A stretch of 64,000 nt of DNA from Notamacropus eugenii (taxonomy: Eukaryota > Chordata > Mammalia > Diprotodontia > Macropodidae). Each line of letters opens with the position of its first letter. The stretch's first letter is position 1. Shown here piece after piece: positions 18,810 through 30,281 of this stretch. The notes below the pieces were generated by a model. The model was not told the origin of the DNA. It made no database searches and was given only the letters and a program-made list of their open reading frames with translations. Both the position numbers and the translations under genes were made by a program. The stretch spans positions 24,309,403 to 24,373,402 of the forward strand of contig NC_092878.1 of NCBI RefSeq assembly GCF_028372415.1. The letters are read 5' to 3'.

Positions 18810-20485
18810 ATTTTTTTTGGAAATAATATGTTATTTTTTCCAATTACATGCAAAGAAAGTTTTCAACATTCAGTTTCTATAAAAATTGTGCCCTCCTTTC
18901 TTCCCTATCATGCTCCACCCCAAGATGGCCAGCAATCTGATATAAGTTATACATGTGCAATTACGTAAACATATTTTCACATTAGTCATGTTGTGAAAGA
19001 AGAAACAGAACAAAAGGGAAAGATCACACTCACACACAAAAAGCGAAAATAATATACTTTCATCTGCCTTCAGACTCTGTAGTTCTTTCTCTGACTGTGG
19101 ATAGCATTTTCCATCATGAGTCTTTTGGAACTATCTAGGATCACTGTATTGCTGAGAAAAGCTAAGTCAATCATAGTTGATCGTTGGCCTTTTGTTTTGT
19201 ACAATGTTCTCCTGGTTCTGTTCACTTCATTCAGGATGATTTCATCAAAGTCTTTCCAGGTTTGTCTGAAATCTGCCTGCTCATTATTTCTTACAGCACA
19301 ATAGTTTTTCATTGCATTCATAAACCACAACTTGTTCAGCCATTCCCTAATTGATCAATATCCCTTTAATTTCCAATTCTTTGCTACCACATAAAGAGAT
19401 ACTATAAATATTTTAATACAGGTAGGTCCTTTCCCCCTTTTTATAATATCTTTGAGATATAGACCTAGTAGTGGTAATGTTGGATCAAAGGGTATACATA
19501 GCATGATTTTCCTTTGGGCACAGTTCCAAATTGCTCTCCAGAGTGATTGGATCAATTCATAATTTTACCAACAATGCATTGGTGTTCCAATTTTCCCACA
19601 TCTTCTCCAACACTTATCATTTTCCTTTTCTGTCATATTAGCCAATCTGATAAGTGTGAGATGGTACCTCAGAGTTGATTTAATTTACATTTCTCTGATC
19701 AATAGTGATTTGGAGTGATTAGATTTCATATGACTATAAATAGCTTTAGTTTATTCTTCAGAAAACTGCCTGTTCATATCCTTTGACCTTTAATCAATTG
19801 GAGAATGACTTATATTTTCATAAGTTTGACTCAGTTTTCTTTATATTTTAGAAATGAGGCCTTTAGCAGAAACATTTGCTATAAAAAATGTTTCCCAAAT
19901 TTTATGCTTTCCTTCTAACCTTGACTGCATTGCCTTTATTTGTACAAAAACTTTTTAATCTAATGTAACCAAAATTATCCATTTTGTATTTCACAATGTT
20001 GCCTTCTCCATAAATCTGACAGGTAATCTATTCCTTGCTCTCCTAATTTACTTATGGTATCACCCTTTATGTCTGAATCATGTACCCATTTTGACCTTAT
20101 CTTAGTATACTGTGTAAGATGTTGGTCCCTGCCTAGTTTCTGCCATGCTATTTCCCAGTTTTCCCAAAAGCTCTTGTTAAATAATGAGTTCTTAACTCAT
20201 TAGCTGATGTCTTTGGGTTTGTCAGACACTAGATTACTATGGTATTAGATTATTATTTCTTGTGTACCTAACCTATTCCACTTATCCACTACTCATTTCT
20301 TTAGTCAGTACCAAGTAGTTTTGATAATACTGCATTATAATAGTTTTAGATCTGGTAAGGCTAGGCTACCTTCCCTTGCATTTCTTTTCATTATTTCCCT
20401 TGATATTTTGGAACTTTTGTTCTTCTAGGTGAATTTTATTATTATTTTCTAACTCTATAACTTTTTTGTTACTTTGATTGGTATA

Positions 20486-20523
20486 GCCTAAATCAATTTA
20501 CTTATTAGTAAATTGATTTAGGC
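20486..20523. repeat. Perfect 16-bp inverted repeat (hairpin) in L1-C
   Basis: GCCTAAATCAATTTAC, a six-base loop TTATTA, and GTAAATTGATTTAGGC form a perfect stem. The equivalent sites in L1-A (about 725-755) and L1-E (about 62025-62055) have unrelated sequence (CACTGAATAAG-like, reversed) in place of the left arm. The left arm therefore looks copied from the right arm. See findings. Confidence 0.95.
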
Positions 20524-21156
20524 AGAACTGTCATTTAATTATATTAGCTCAGCCTACCCATGAGGAACTAATATTTTTCTAATTAGTTATATCTGATTTA
20601 GTTGTATAAAAAGTATTTTGTAATTATGTTCATATAGTTGCTGTGTTTGTCTTGGCAAGTAGACTCACAAATATTTTATAATGTGTGCAGTAATGTAAAT
20701 GAATTTTCTCTTTCTGTCTCTTGCTTCTGGTTTTGTTACTAATATATAGAAATGCTGATGATTAATGTGGGTGTCTTTCATATCCTGCAATTTTTCTAAA
20801 GTTGCTAATGATTTCAAGTAGCTTTTTAGTTGATTCTTTAGGATTCTCTATATCACCATATCATCTGCAAAGAGTGATAGCTTTGTTTCTTCATTGCCTA
20901 TTTTAATTCCTTCAAATACTTTTTCTTCTCCTACTGCTAAAGCTCACATTTCTAGTACCATATTGAATAACAGTGCTGATAATGGGCATTCTTGTTTCGC
21001 TCCAGTCTTATTGGAAGGCTTCTAGCTTATCACCATTGCAGATAATGCTTGATGATGGTTTTAGATAGTTGCTACTTATTATTTTAAGAAAGACTCCATT
21101 TATTTATATGCTCTCCAAAGTTTTTAATAGAAGTGGGTTCTGTGTTTTGTCAAAAG

Positions 21157-21173
21157 CTTTTTCTTCAATTATT
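21157..21173. repeat. Target-site duplication, left copy (HAL1-B)
   Basis: CTTTTTCTTCAATTATT here and CTTTTTCTTCAAATATT at 23805-23821 differ at one base. L1-C reads through when the sequence between is left out, which shows the HAL1 boundaries. Confidence 0.9.
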
Positions 21174-23804
21174 TTTTTATGGATTGTTCAATTTATTTAT
21201 TTATTAGTATATTTTTATTTTTTCTAGTTCTCAACTTTCACTTCCACAAGAATTTGAATTCAGAATTTTCTCCCCATCTCTCCTCACCCTCCACACCAGA
21301 ACAGCATGTACCCTAGCCACCCCTTTCTCCCGTCTTTGCTTCCTTCTATTAGGCTACCTTCTTCCATCCCTTTCTCCTCTATTTTCCTGTAGGGCAAAAT
21401 AGATTTCTATATCCCACTGCATGTATATCTTATTTTCCAGGAGTCTGCTAAAACAATTTTTAACATACATTATTAAAGCTTTGAGTTCCATATTTTGTCC
21501 TTTCCTCCCTTCTCACCCACCCTCATTGATAAAATAAGCAATTTAGCTTACATCATACATGTGTGACAATGCAAAACACTTCCATAATAGTTATGTTGTG
21601 AAGGACTAACCACATTTCCCTCTGTCCTGTCCTGCCCTCCATTTATTCCGTTCTCTCTCTTGACCTGTCCTCCCACAATAATCCTTGCTTCTGATTATCC
21701 CTTTCCCCAATTTTCTGCCCCTCCTATTGTCTTCCCTCTCCTATCTCCTTCCCCCCTGCCCTTCTGCAGAGTAAAATAGATTTCCATATCCAAATGTTAT
21801 TCCCTCCTTAAGCTGAATTCCTATACATATATATTACCTCTAACTACCCTAATACTGAAAAAGGTCTCATGAGTTACAAATAACAACTTTCCATGAAGGA
21901 ATGTAAACAGTTAAAATTTAATGTGTTCCTTAAGGTTTCTCTTTCCTGTTTACCTTTTCATGTTTCCCTTGATTCTTGCATTTCAGAGTCAAATTTTCTA
22001 TTCAGTTCTGGTCTTTTCAACAAGAATGCTCAGAAATCCTCTATTTCATTGAAATTCCATTTTTTTCCCCTGAAGTATTATACTCAGTTTTTCTGGGTTG
22101 GTGATTCTTGGTTTTAATCCTATCTCCTTTGACCTCTGGAATATCATATTTCAAGCCCTTCAATCCCTTAGTGTAGAAGCTGCAAAATCCTGTATTATCC
22201 TGATTATATTTCCACAATACTTGAATTCTTTGTTTCTGACTGCTTATTATATTTTCTCCTTGACTTGAGAACTCTGAAATTTGGCTACAGTATTCCTAGC
22301 AGTTTTTCTTTTGGGATCTATTTCAGGAGGTAATTGATAAATTATTTCCATTTCTATTTTATCCTTTGGTTCTAGAATATTAGAGCAGTTTTTTTAGACA
22401 ATTTCTTGGAAGATGATATCTAGGCTCTTTTTTTTTTTTATCATGGTTTTCAGGTAGACTAAAAATTTTTAAATTATTTACGGATCTATCTATTATGGAT
22501 CTATTTTCCAGGTCAGTTGTTTTTCTAGTGAGGTATTTCACATTGTCTTCTATGTTTTCATTCTTTTGGTTGCCCATAAAGTCATTAGCTTCCATCTGCT
22601 CCATTCTAATTTTTAAAGAAGTATTTTCTTCAGTGAGTTTTTGAACCTCCTTTTCCATCTGACCAATTTTGCTTTTTAAAGCATTCTTCTCATTGGCTTT
22701 TTGGATCTCTTTTGCCATTTGAATTAGTCTGTTTTTAAAAGTGTTATTTTCTTCAGCATTTTTTGGGTCTCCATTAGCAAGCTATTGTGTCACTTTTCAG
22801 GATTTTCTTACATCTCTCTCATTTCTCTTCCCAATTTTTCCTTCACTTGTCTTACTTGATTTTCAAAATCCTTTGTGAGCTCTTTCATGCATATTTTTTT
22901 TTTGGAGGTTTTGGATACAGAAACCTTTACCTTACTGACTTCCTCTGATGGTGTGTTTTGACTTCCTCATCTGAAAGGATGGGAGAAAATACCTTTTAAC
23001 CAAGAAAGTAGCCTTCTATAGTCTTATTTTTTCCACTTTTTGGGCAATTCCCCAGCAAGTTATTTGATTTTTTTGAGTCCTATGTCAAGTGGATAGTATA
23101 CTACCTAAAGTTTCAGAGGTTTTGTGCAGCTGATCACTGAGATATCTCTATGGACCTGTAGATTCTCAGTTCCTTCAATGTGGTACAATCAAGGGAGAGG
23201 AGTTTACTCCTCTTCTGGTCTGCATTCTGGTCTATGAACAACAAAAGCACTTTTTCTGTCCTGTAACTAGGAGTAGGATTCCCTCCCCACAGTCATGTCA
23301 GTGCTCCTCATCATCCCAGGACTGCCATTCAGGACTGAGACCCAGATCAGCCACTTGATTCCCCCCAGGTCTTTAGGCAGAGGGCTCCAAAAATGGAAAC
23401 TGCTCCTGCAGTGGCTGCCACCATCCTGGGGCCAGGACTGGGGCCTGACCATGCTCCCCTCTCCCCAGTTGAAAGAGCTTTCTTACTGAGCTTTGAAGCT
23501 GTCTTTTGTGTTTGTGGATTGAGAAATCTGGGAACTGCAGTACCTGCCCATGATTTGTCACCCTGAAGCCTTCTCCAGATCTGTCTGTGCCAAGTGGCCC
23601 ATGCTGGGCTGGGCTGGACTTTGCTCCAAGACTGGTGCAACAGACCTTTCCTGTTGACCTTACAGGCTGTCTTGGGCTGGAAATCTATTTCACTCTATCA
23701 TTTTGTTTTCTGCTGCTCTAGAATTTGTGTAGAGTCATTTTTTGCAGGTATTTTATGGGCTATGGGGGGAGAACTAGAGGAGGTCCATCCTACTCTGTCA
23801 TCTT
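21174..23804 (-). mobile_element. HAL1-B: antisense full-length half-L1, broken
   Basis: In reverse, the 3' region (21190-21860) equals the HAL1-A and HAL1-C tail, including the GATGGAGGGAAATATAG-like block reversed near 21630. Then comes a degenerate ORF1 (about 21930-22990); the minus-strand piece 22380-22718 reads MAKEIQKANEKNALKSKIGQ and TTDLENRS before a lysine-rich slip. The 5' UTR (about 23050-23800) ends in a decayed L1 start near 23790. No ORF2 sequence is present. The 17-bp duplication with one mismatch and the broken ORF1 make it older than HAL1-A. Confidence 0.88.
21930..22990 (-). pseudogene. HAL1-B ORF1 remnant
   Basis: Minus-strand ORF1 with coiled-coil text (KEVQKLTEENTSLKIRMEQM) and the start of the RRM (LENRSIIDRSVNNLKIFSLP, an altered RRDNLKIMGLPE with a small insertion). 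Several stops and frameshifts break it. The insertion in the RNP2-like strand alone would disturb the fold. Confidence 0.8.
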
Positions 23805-25575
23805 CTTTTTCTTCAAATATTGAAATAATCTCATGATTTCTGTTGATTTTGTTATTGATATGGTCAATTATTCTATTGTTTTCCTGATATGAGACAAGTC
23901 CTGCATTCCTGATACAAATTCCACCTGGTCATAGTGTATTATCTTCATGATAAATTCTGTAATGTCTTTGCTAATATTTTATTTAAAAATTTTTACATCA
24001 ATATTCATCAGGGAAATGGTCTGTAATTTTCTTTCTCTGTTTTGACTCTTCCTGGTTTAGCTATCAGCACCATATTTGCGTCATAAAATTAATTTGGTTG
24101 GATTCCTTCACCTATTTCTCCAAATAGTTTATATGGTATTGGAATTAATTATTCTTTAAATATTTGATAAAATTTACTTGTAAATCCATTTGGGCCTGGA
24201 GATTTTTTCTAAGGGAGTTTATTAATGGCTTGTTGAATTTATTTTTCTAAAATGTGGTAATTTCAATATTTTATTTCCTCTTCTCTTAATCTGGGCAATT
24301 TATATTTTTGTAAATATTCATCCACTTCACTTAGATTTTCAGATTTATTAGCATACAGTTGGGCAAAATAACTCCTAATTATTGCATTGACTTCCTCTCC
24401 ATTTGTGGTGAATTCATCTTTTGCATTTTTGTTACTAGTAATGTGCTTTTCTTTCTTTTTACTTTAAATTAAATTAACCAAGGATTTATATATTTATTGT
24501 TTTTATAAAACCAAATCTTGGTTTTATTTATTACTTTAATAATTTGCTTACTTTTGATTTTATTAATCTCATCTTTGCTTTTCAGAATTTCTAATTTGGT
24601 GTTAAAATGGGGGGTTAATTTTTTTTCTTTCTCTGTCTTTTTTAATTTCAACCTAATTCGTTGATCTGCTTTTTCTCTATTTTATTCAAATAAGGATGTA
24701 GTGATACAGAATTTCCCTTAAGTACTGCTTTGACCACATCCCATAAATTTTGGTATTTGTTTTTACTATTGTCATTCTCTTTGATGAAATTATTGATTTG
24801 TTTCTATAATTTGTTATTTGACTCACTAATTCTTTAGGATTAGATTGTTTAGTTTCCAATGAATTTTTAATCTATCTTTTCATGGCCCTTTATTACATGC
24901 AATTTTTATTGCATCATGATCTTGATATTTCTTCATTTGATTATGAGGTTTGTTTGTGCCTTAATTCATGCATCAACTTTTGTTGAGAACGACTTATATT
25001 CCTGCCTATCCCCATTCAGTTTTCTCCAAAGATCTGTCATATCTAATTTTTCTAAAATTCTGTTCACCTCCTTCACTTCTTTCTTGTTTATTTTGTGGTT
25101 AAATTTATCCAATTCTGAGAGGAGGTGGAGGATGTGCCCCACTAGTATAGTTTTGCTGTCTATTTCTTCTTGTAACTCATTTAACTTTTTCTCCAAGAGT
25201 TTGGACGCTATCACACTTGGTGCATATTTTTAGTATTATATTTCTTTGTTACCTCTGATACCTTTTATCAAGATGTAGTTTTTTTCTTGTCTCTTTTAAT
25301 TAGATCTATTTTTGCTTTTGTTTTGTCCATGATCAGGATTGCTGTACCTGCTTTTTAAAAAATTTTAACTGAAGCATAATATATTGTGTCCCAACTTTTT
25401 ACCTCTACTCTCTGTGCCTCTCTCTGCTTCAAATGTGTTTTTTGTAAAGAACATATTGTAGGATTATGGTTTTTAATTCACTCTGTTATCCACTTCATTT
25501 TATGTGAGTGTTATCCTCAGTTACGATTACTAACTGTGTATTTTTCTCCATCTTATTTCTTCCCTGTGGGCTATA
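23805..25575 (-). mobile_element. L1-C, segment 2: antisense reverse transcriptase N-part and endonuclease
   Basis: L1-C resumes after HAL1-B and runs through the rest of the RT, the linker and the endonuclease. The minus-strand frame 24966-25214 reads KLLEKKLNELQEEIDSKTIL, matching L1-E at 59880-59960. In it the endonuclease catalytic GDFN is changed to GHIL. Sequence continues to the endonuclease N-terminus near 25570, where similarity stops and an RTE begins. The ORF1-ORF2 spacer and ORF1 C-terminus expected next are missing, and the L1 resumes at about 31566. Confidence 0.88.
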
Positions 25576-27372
25576 GGGTGTGTTCAGGGAGGGCCAGTAC
25601 CTTTGGTGTGATGGCTGCTGAGCCCTTTTTGGGGCTCTTTTCACCTTTAGTGTCCACCTATTCCACCCAACTCTCACCTGTGGCTCCAAGAAGCTGCAGC
25701 ATACGCAGTGGCCACACACCAGTAAACTGTTTCAACAGATGAAACAGGTTGAGGGTAACCAAGGGTTCTCAAATCTATTGGTGAGTTATGGGAATGTCTA
25801 TCCCAAGCATGTGAAGACTTCCTCTGCTGGAATGGATGGGTGAGAACAGTTTGTTCCAATGTCCATTAAGACATCTGAAGCAGGTAATGTGGAGTGCTTA
25901 GAGCTTGGTTAGATACCAAAGACACCAAGGTCATCCACTGCATCCTGAGCCACCTCCAGCCATCTTGACTCTGTCCTGCCACTGGACTATAATGACTCTG
26001 GAGGAGAGAGTGAGGCTAACGACTTCGTGCAACTCTGCCTCACTTAAATCCCATTTACATATAAATCAAAAGACGTCATCCATACCATTTTACTATTATG
26101 CCTCAAGGTCCTGTGGTGACAGGCAAGTGATGAAACAACAGGTGCAGATACACTGGGAGCTGTAGTCACAACTCTGCACACAGATGGCCGAGGCCATAGG
26201 ATCATTTTTCACTGGAAGCAGTAGTGGGACTTGGCAGCCCCCTGGCTCTCTGAGCAGCCTTTTAAGGATCACACTGCCCACCTCCTGGTGTGAGGAAGGG
26301 GGCTAGAACAGGTGCACTAAACATTGTCTGCTTATCCAACCCTGGCCTGATTACCATGGCAGGTGGGGAATCCCATTATGTGCTCAAAACACAAAAATAT
26401 GTACAAAATGTACAAAAACATCTGCAAAGATGATTCCACTCACCATTGGCACATGGAAAGTACATACACTTATAGACAACACAAAATCCAGTAGACTTGA
26501 AAGATAAACTGTTCTTGTTGCAAGAGAACTCAACAGGTATTGCATCCAAATAGCAGCCCTCAGTGAAACAAGGCTGGCAAATGAAGGTCAGTTTACTGAA
26601 GTTGGAGTTGGATGCACATTTTTCTGGAGTGGCCACAGTGAAGGGTAGTGCCTTGAAGCTGGTGAAGGTTTTGCAATCAAAACTAATCTAATCAATAAGC
26701 TGGTATGCCTGCCAAAAGGTATGAATGATAGGCTCATTACAATGTGATTGCCACTTGTAGGAAAATGCCATGCCACCGTCATCAGTGCCTATGCTTCCAC
26801 CATGACAAACCCTGATGAGGTCAAAGAAAAATTTTATGAAGACCTAGAGAGCTTTATTATCAATGTGCCAAAAGAGGACAAGCTTATAAATCTGCATGAC
26901 TTTAATGCTAGTGTAGGCTCAGACTATCAGACTTGGCAGGGAGTCCTAAGGAGGAATGGAATTGGAACCAGCAACAGTAATGGTCGTTCACTATTGAAGA
27001 TTTGTGCATCACATGACCTCATCACCAACACTGTTTTCCATTTACCTAAATGCAATAAAACTTCATGGATGCACCCTCACAGCAAATATTGGCATCTAAT
27101 AGACTATGCAGTTGTAAGGGGAAGAGACAAATAAGATGTGAGAATGACAAAAGCAATGTGTGGTGCTGGACTGATCATAGACTTATCCTTTCCAAGCTAA
27201 ATATTCTTATTCATCAAAAGTGCCACCCCCAAGGCAAAATGACTACTGGAAGAATTAATGTCAACAAATCAGAGCTCTTCTCTGAGCATGAACAGTTTGT
27301 TGCTAACTTGGAGGGAAAGTTGAGCCAACACATAGTTAGCAACAGTGGAGCAGAGAAGGAGTAGGCAGGTTT
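25576..27372 (+). mobile_element. RTE-1, segment 1: RTE-class (BovB-like) LINE leader and endonuclease
   Basis: A leader region (25576 to about 26340) shares blocks with marsupial RTE/Mar-1 SINEs (GAGAGAGTGAGGCTAAC near 26010). An apurinic-like endonuclease follows. The frame 26748-27134 (+) reads VISAYASTMTNPDEVKEKFY, LHDFNASVGSDYQTW and LLKICASHDLITNTVF, ending WHLIDYAVVRGRDK. In RTEs the DFN motif is normally GDFNA, and here the glycine is histidine; the HxIDY motif is kept. The upstream coding part (about 26400-26745) is broken. The element is split at 27372 by HAL1-C. Confidence 0.88.
27359..27372. repeat. Target-site duplication, left copy (HAL1-C)
   Basis: GAGTAGGCAGGTTT here and GAGTGGGCAGCTTT at 30282-30295 differ at two bases and bound HAL1-C. 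RTE-1 reads through when the insertion is skipped. Confidence 0.85.
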
Positions 27373-28057
27373 TTGCTGAGCCAAGATGGTGAAGTAGAAG
27401 GACAAACCTGTAGAAGCTCCCCCCCATAGCCCATATACCTGTAAAAAATGACTCTAAACAAATTCTAGAGCAGCAGAAGCCACAAAGAGACAGAGGGAAA
27501 GAGATTTCCAGCCCAGGAAAGTCTGGAAGACTGATAGGAAGGATCTGTCACACCGGATGTGGACCTGAGCACAGCCCAGCCTGGGCTGCATGGCACAGAA
27601 GGGACAGGACCAGAGCACCAGCAACATTAGATCTCAGATTGCTCAACCCACAAATGCTGAAGACAACTTCAAAGGTCAGTGAGAGAGCTCTTTCACCTGA
27701 GTGAGAAGGGACTGTGGTCTGGTCCCTCCAGCAGCAGCCACTTCAGTGGGAGCATCCATTTTGGGAGCCCTTGGCTTAAAGACCTTGGAGGAATTTGGCA
27801 GCTGATCTGAGTCTCAGCCCTGAGTGGTGTTCCTGGCATGAGAAGGAACACTAGCACTGGAGGTTCTGGACAGGGAACCCTACTCAAAGATCCTGGGCAG
27901 AAGAGTGCTTGTGGTTGCTCTCAGACCACAGCACAGGCTAGGAGAGGAGTAAACTCCTCTTCTTCTATTGTGCCACCTTGGAGGAACTGAGAACTTACAG
28001 GTCCCCAGAGAATACCTTCTTCTTGACAAAGAATTAAAAATTCAAGTAACTGGAAAA

Positions 28058-29143
28058 TGCCCCCAAAAGGGGTAAAAATAAGACTGGAAAGCTACATTCT
28101 TGGTGAACACGTATTTTCTCTCATTCTTTGGATAAGGAAGAGCAATGCACACCATCAGGGGAAGACCTAAAAGTCAAGACTTCTGCATCTAAAACCTCCC
28201 AAAAATATGCAATGGTCTCAGGTCATGAAAGAGCTCAAAAAAGATTTTGAAAATCAAATAAGAGAGGAGGAGGAAAAACTGAGAACAGAAATGAGAGTGA
28301 TGCAAGAAGATTGTGAAAAGTGAGTCAAAAACTTGCTAAAGGAGACTAAAAAAATGGTGAAGAAAATAACACTTTTAAAATTAGGCTAACTCAGTTGGAA
28401 AAAAGAGGTCCAAAAAGCCAAAGAGGAGAAGAAGACTTTAAAAAGCAGAATTAGCCAAATTTAAAAGGAGGTTCAAAAGCTCACTAAAGAAAATAGTTCT
28501 TTAAAAATTAGAATGGAGGAAATGGAAGCTGATGACTTTATGAGAAACAAAGAAATTATAAAACAAAACCAAAAGAATGAAAAAATATAAGATAATATGA
28601 AATATCTCATTGAAAAAACAGCTGACCTGGAAAATAGATGCAGGAGAGACAACTTTAAAATTATGGGAATACTGAAAGCCATGATCGAAAAAAAGGTTCT
28701 AGACATCATATTTCATGAAATTATCAAAGAACACTGCCCTGATATTCTAGAACCAGAGTATAAGAGAATCCACTGATCATTTCCTGAAAGAGATGCAAAA
28801 AGAGAAACTCTTAGGAATGTTGTAGCCAAATTTCGGAGTTCCCAGGTCAAGGGGAGAATATTGCGAGCAGCCAGAAAGAAATAATTTGCATATTGTGGAA
28901 ATACAATCAGGATAACACAAGATCTAGCAATTTTTACCTTAAGGGATCAAAGAGCTTGGAATATGATATTCCATAAATCAAAGAAACTAGGATTGAAACC
29001 AAGAATCATCTACCCAGCAAAACTGAGTATAATGCTTCAGGGGAAAAAAATGGTCATTGAAAGAAATAGAGGACTTTCAAGCATTCTTGATGAAAAGACC
29101 AGAGCTGAATAGAAAATTTGACTTTCAAACACAAGAACAATGA
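28058..29143 (+). pseudogene. HAL1-C ORF1 remnant
   Basis: It begins near ATGCCCCCAAAAGGGGT (28058) and ends with the family C-terminus (FDFQTQEQ) at about 29143. Coiled-coil, RRM (LENRCRRDNFKIMGILK), RNVVAKFRSSQVKG and PRIIYPAKLSI blocks are all present in order. Several in-frame stops and small indels break it. Length and layout match HAL1-A ORF1. Confidence 0.85.
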
Positions 29144-29289
29144 GAAACATGAAAAGGTAAACAGAAAAAAGAAATCATAAGGGTCTTGCTAAAGTTGAAC
29201 TGTTTGCATTCCTACATGGAAAGATAATATTTGTAATTCTTGAAACTTCCCTAATTTTTTGGGTAGTTTGAGGGATTATGCACTCACAT

Positions 29290-29304
29290 ACACACACACA
29301 CACA

Positions 29305-29394
<90 letters not shown>
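29290..29394. repeat. Compound (CA)n-(TA)n-(GA)n microsatellite
   Basis: CA units at about 29290-29304, TA units at 29307-29339 and pure AG units at 29341-29394. It lies at the same place in the HAL1 3' region as the short CA/GA-rich stretch of HAL1-A at 7145-7185, so it grew from sequence already in the element. Confidence 0.95.
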
Positions 29395-29395
<1 letters not shown>

Positions 29396-30281
29396 ATAGG
29401 GTGAGTTGAATAGGAAGGGATGATACCAAAAAAATATAATTAAGGGGTGAAAGAGGAATATGTTGGGAGAAGAAAGGGAGAAATTGAATGGGGCAGGTTA
29501 TCTCATAAAAGAAGTAAGAAAAAGTTTTTTCAATGGAGGGACAAAAAGGGGAGATGAGAGGGAAAAGTGAAGCTTATTCTCATCACATTTGATTTAAGGA
29601 GAGAATAGCATGCGCACTCAATTTGGTATGAAAATGTATCTCACACTACAGCAAAGTAGGGGAAAATGAAATAAGAGGGGTGGGGGGATAATAGAAGGGA
29701 GGACAAATGGGAAAAGGGAGTAATTAGAAGTAAACACTTTTGAGGAGGGACAAGGTGAAAAGAGAGAAGAGAATAAATGGGGGGCAGAATAGGATGGAGG
29801 GAAATATAGTTAGTCTTACACAACATGACTATTATGGACGTCTTTAGCAAAACTACACATATATAGCCTATATTTAATTGCTTCCCTTTTCAGTGGGTAT
29901 GAGTGGGGAGGGAGGAAGGGAGAGAAGTTGAAACTCAAAGTTTTAGGAACAGATGTTGAGAATTGTTTTTGCATGCAACTGGGAAAAAAGAAATACAAGT
30001 AATGGGGTATAGAAATCTATCGTGCCCTAAAGGAAAAGAGAGAAGATGGGGATAAGGGAAGGGAAGGGTATGATAGAAGGGAGGGCAGATTGGGGGAAGG
30101 GGTAATCAGAATGCACTGCATTTTTGGATGGGGAGAGAAGAGAGATGGGGAGAAAATTTGGAACTCAAAATTTTGTAAAAATGAATGTTGAAAACTAAAA
30201 ATAGATAAATAAACCTTAAAGAAATAAAAAATAAATAAAATTGCTTTTGCTTAAAAAAAGAAAAGAAAAGAAAAAGAAAAA

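Larger units (their letters stand above)
18810..21173 (-). mobile_element. L1-C, segment 1: antisense 3' UTR, ORF2 C-terminus and reverse transcriptase
   Basis: This is the 3' part of an antisense LINE-1. The tail motif GTTTTCAACATTC (18859-18871) is the complement of the L1-E terminal motif at 63795-63807. The ORF2 C-terminus and thumb/RT region follow, parallel to L1-A and L1-E in reverse, with many disruptions. A minus-strand piece at about 19355-19555 reads as the Cys-region end (IQSLWRAIWNCAQRK). The segment stops at 21173 because a HAL1 was inserted; 21157-21173 is duplicated at 23805-23821. A local palindrome at 20486-20523 is absent from the sister copies. Confidence 0.9.
27373..30281 (+). 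mobile_element. HAL1-C: full-length half-L1 inside RTE-1, broken
   Basis: It opens with GCTGAGCCAAGATGGTGAAG, followed by a 5' UTR (to about 28057), a broken ORF1 (28058-29143), the HAL1 3' region with no ORF2 and an A-rich tail (30180-30281). The 5' UTR is of a different type from HAL1-A and lacks its tandem CpG-rich units, but resembles the antisense 5' UTR of HAL1-B (for example GGAGAGGAGTAAACTCCTCT near 27940, reversed at about 23195). The terminal motif GAATGTTGAAAAC lies at 30183-30195. Confidence 0.9.
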
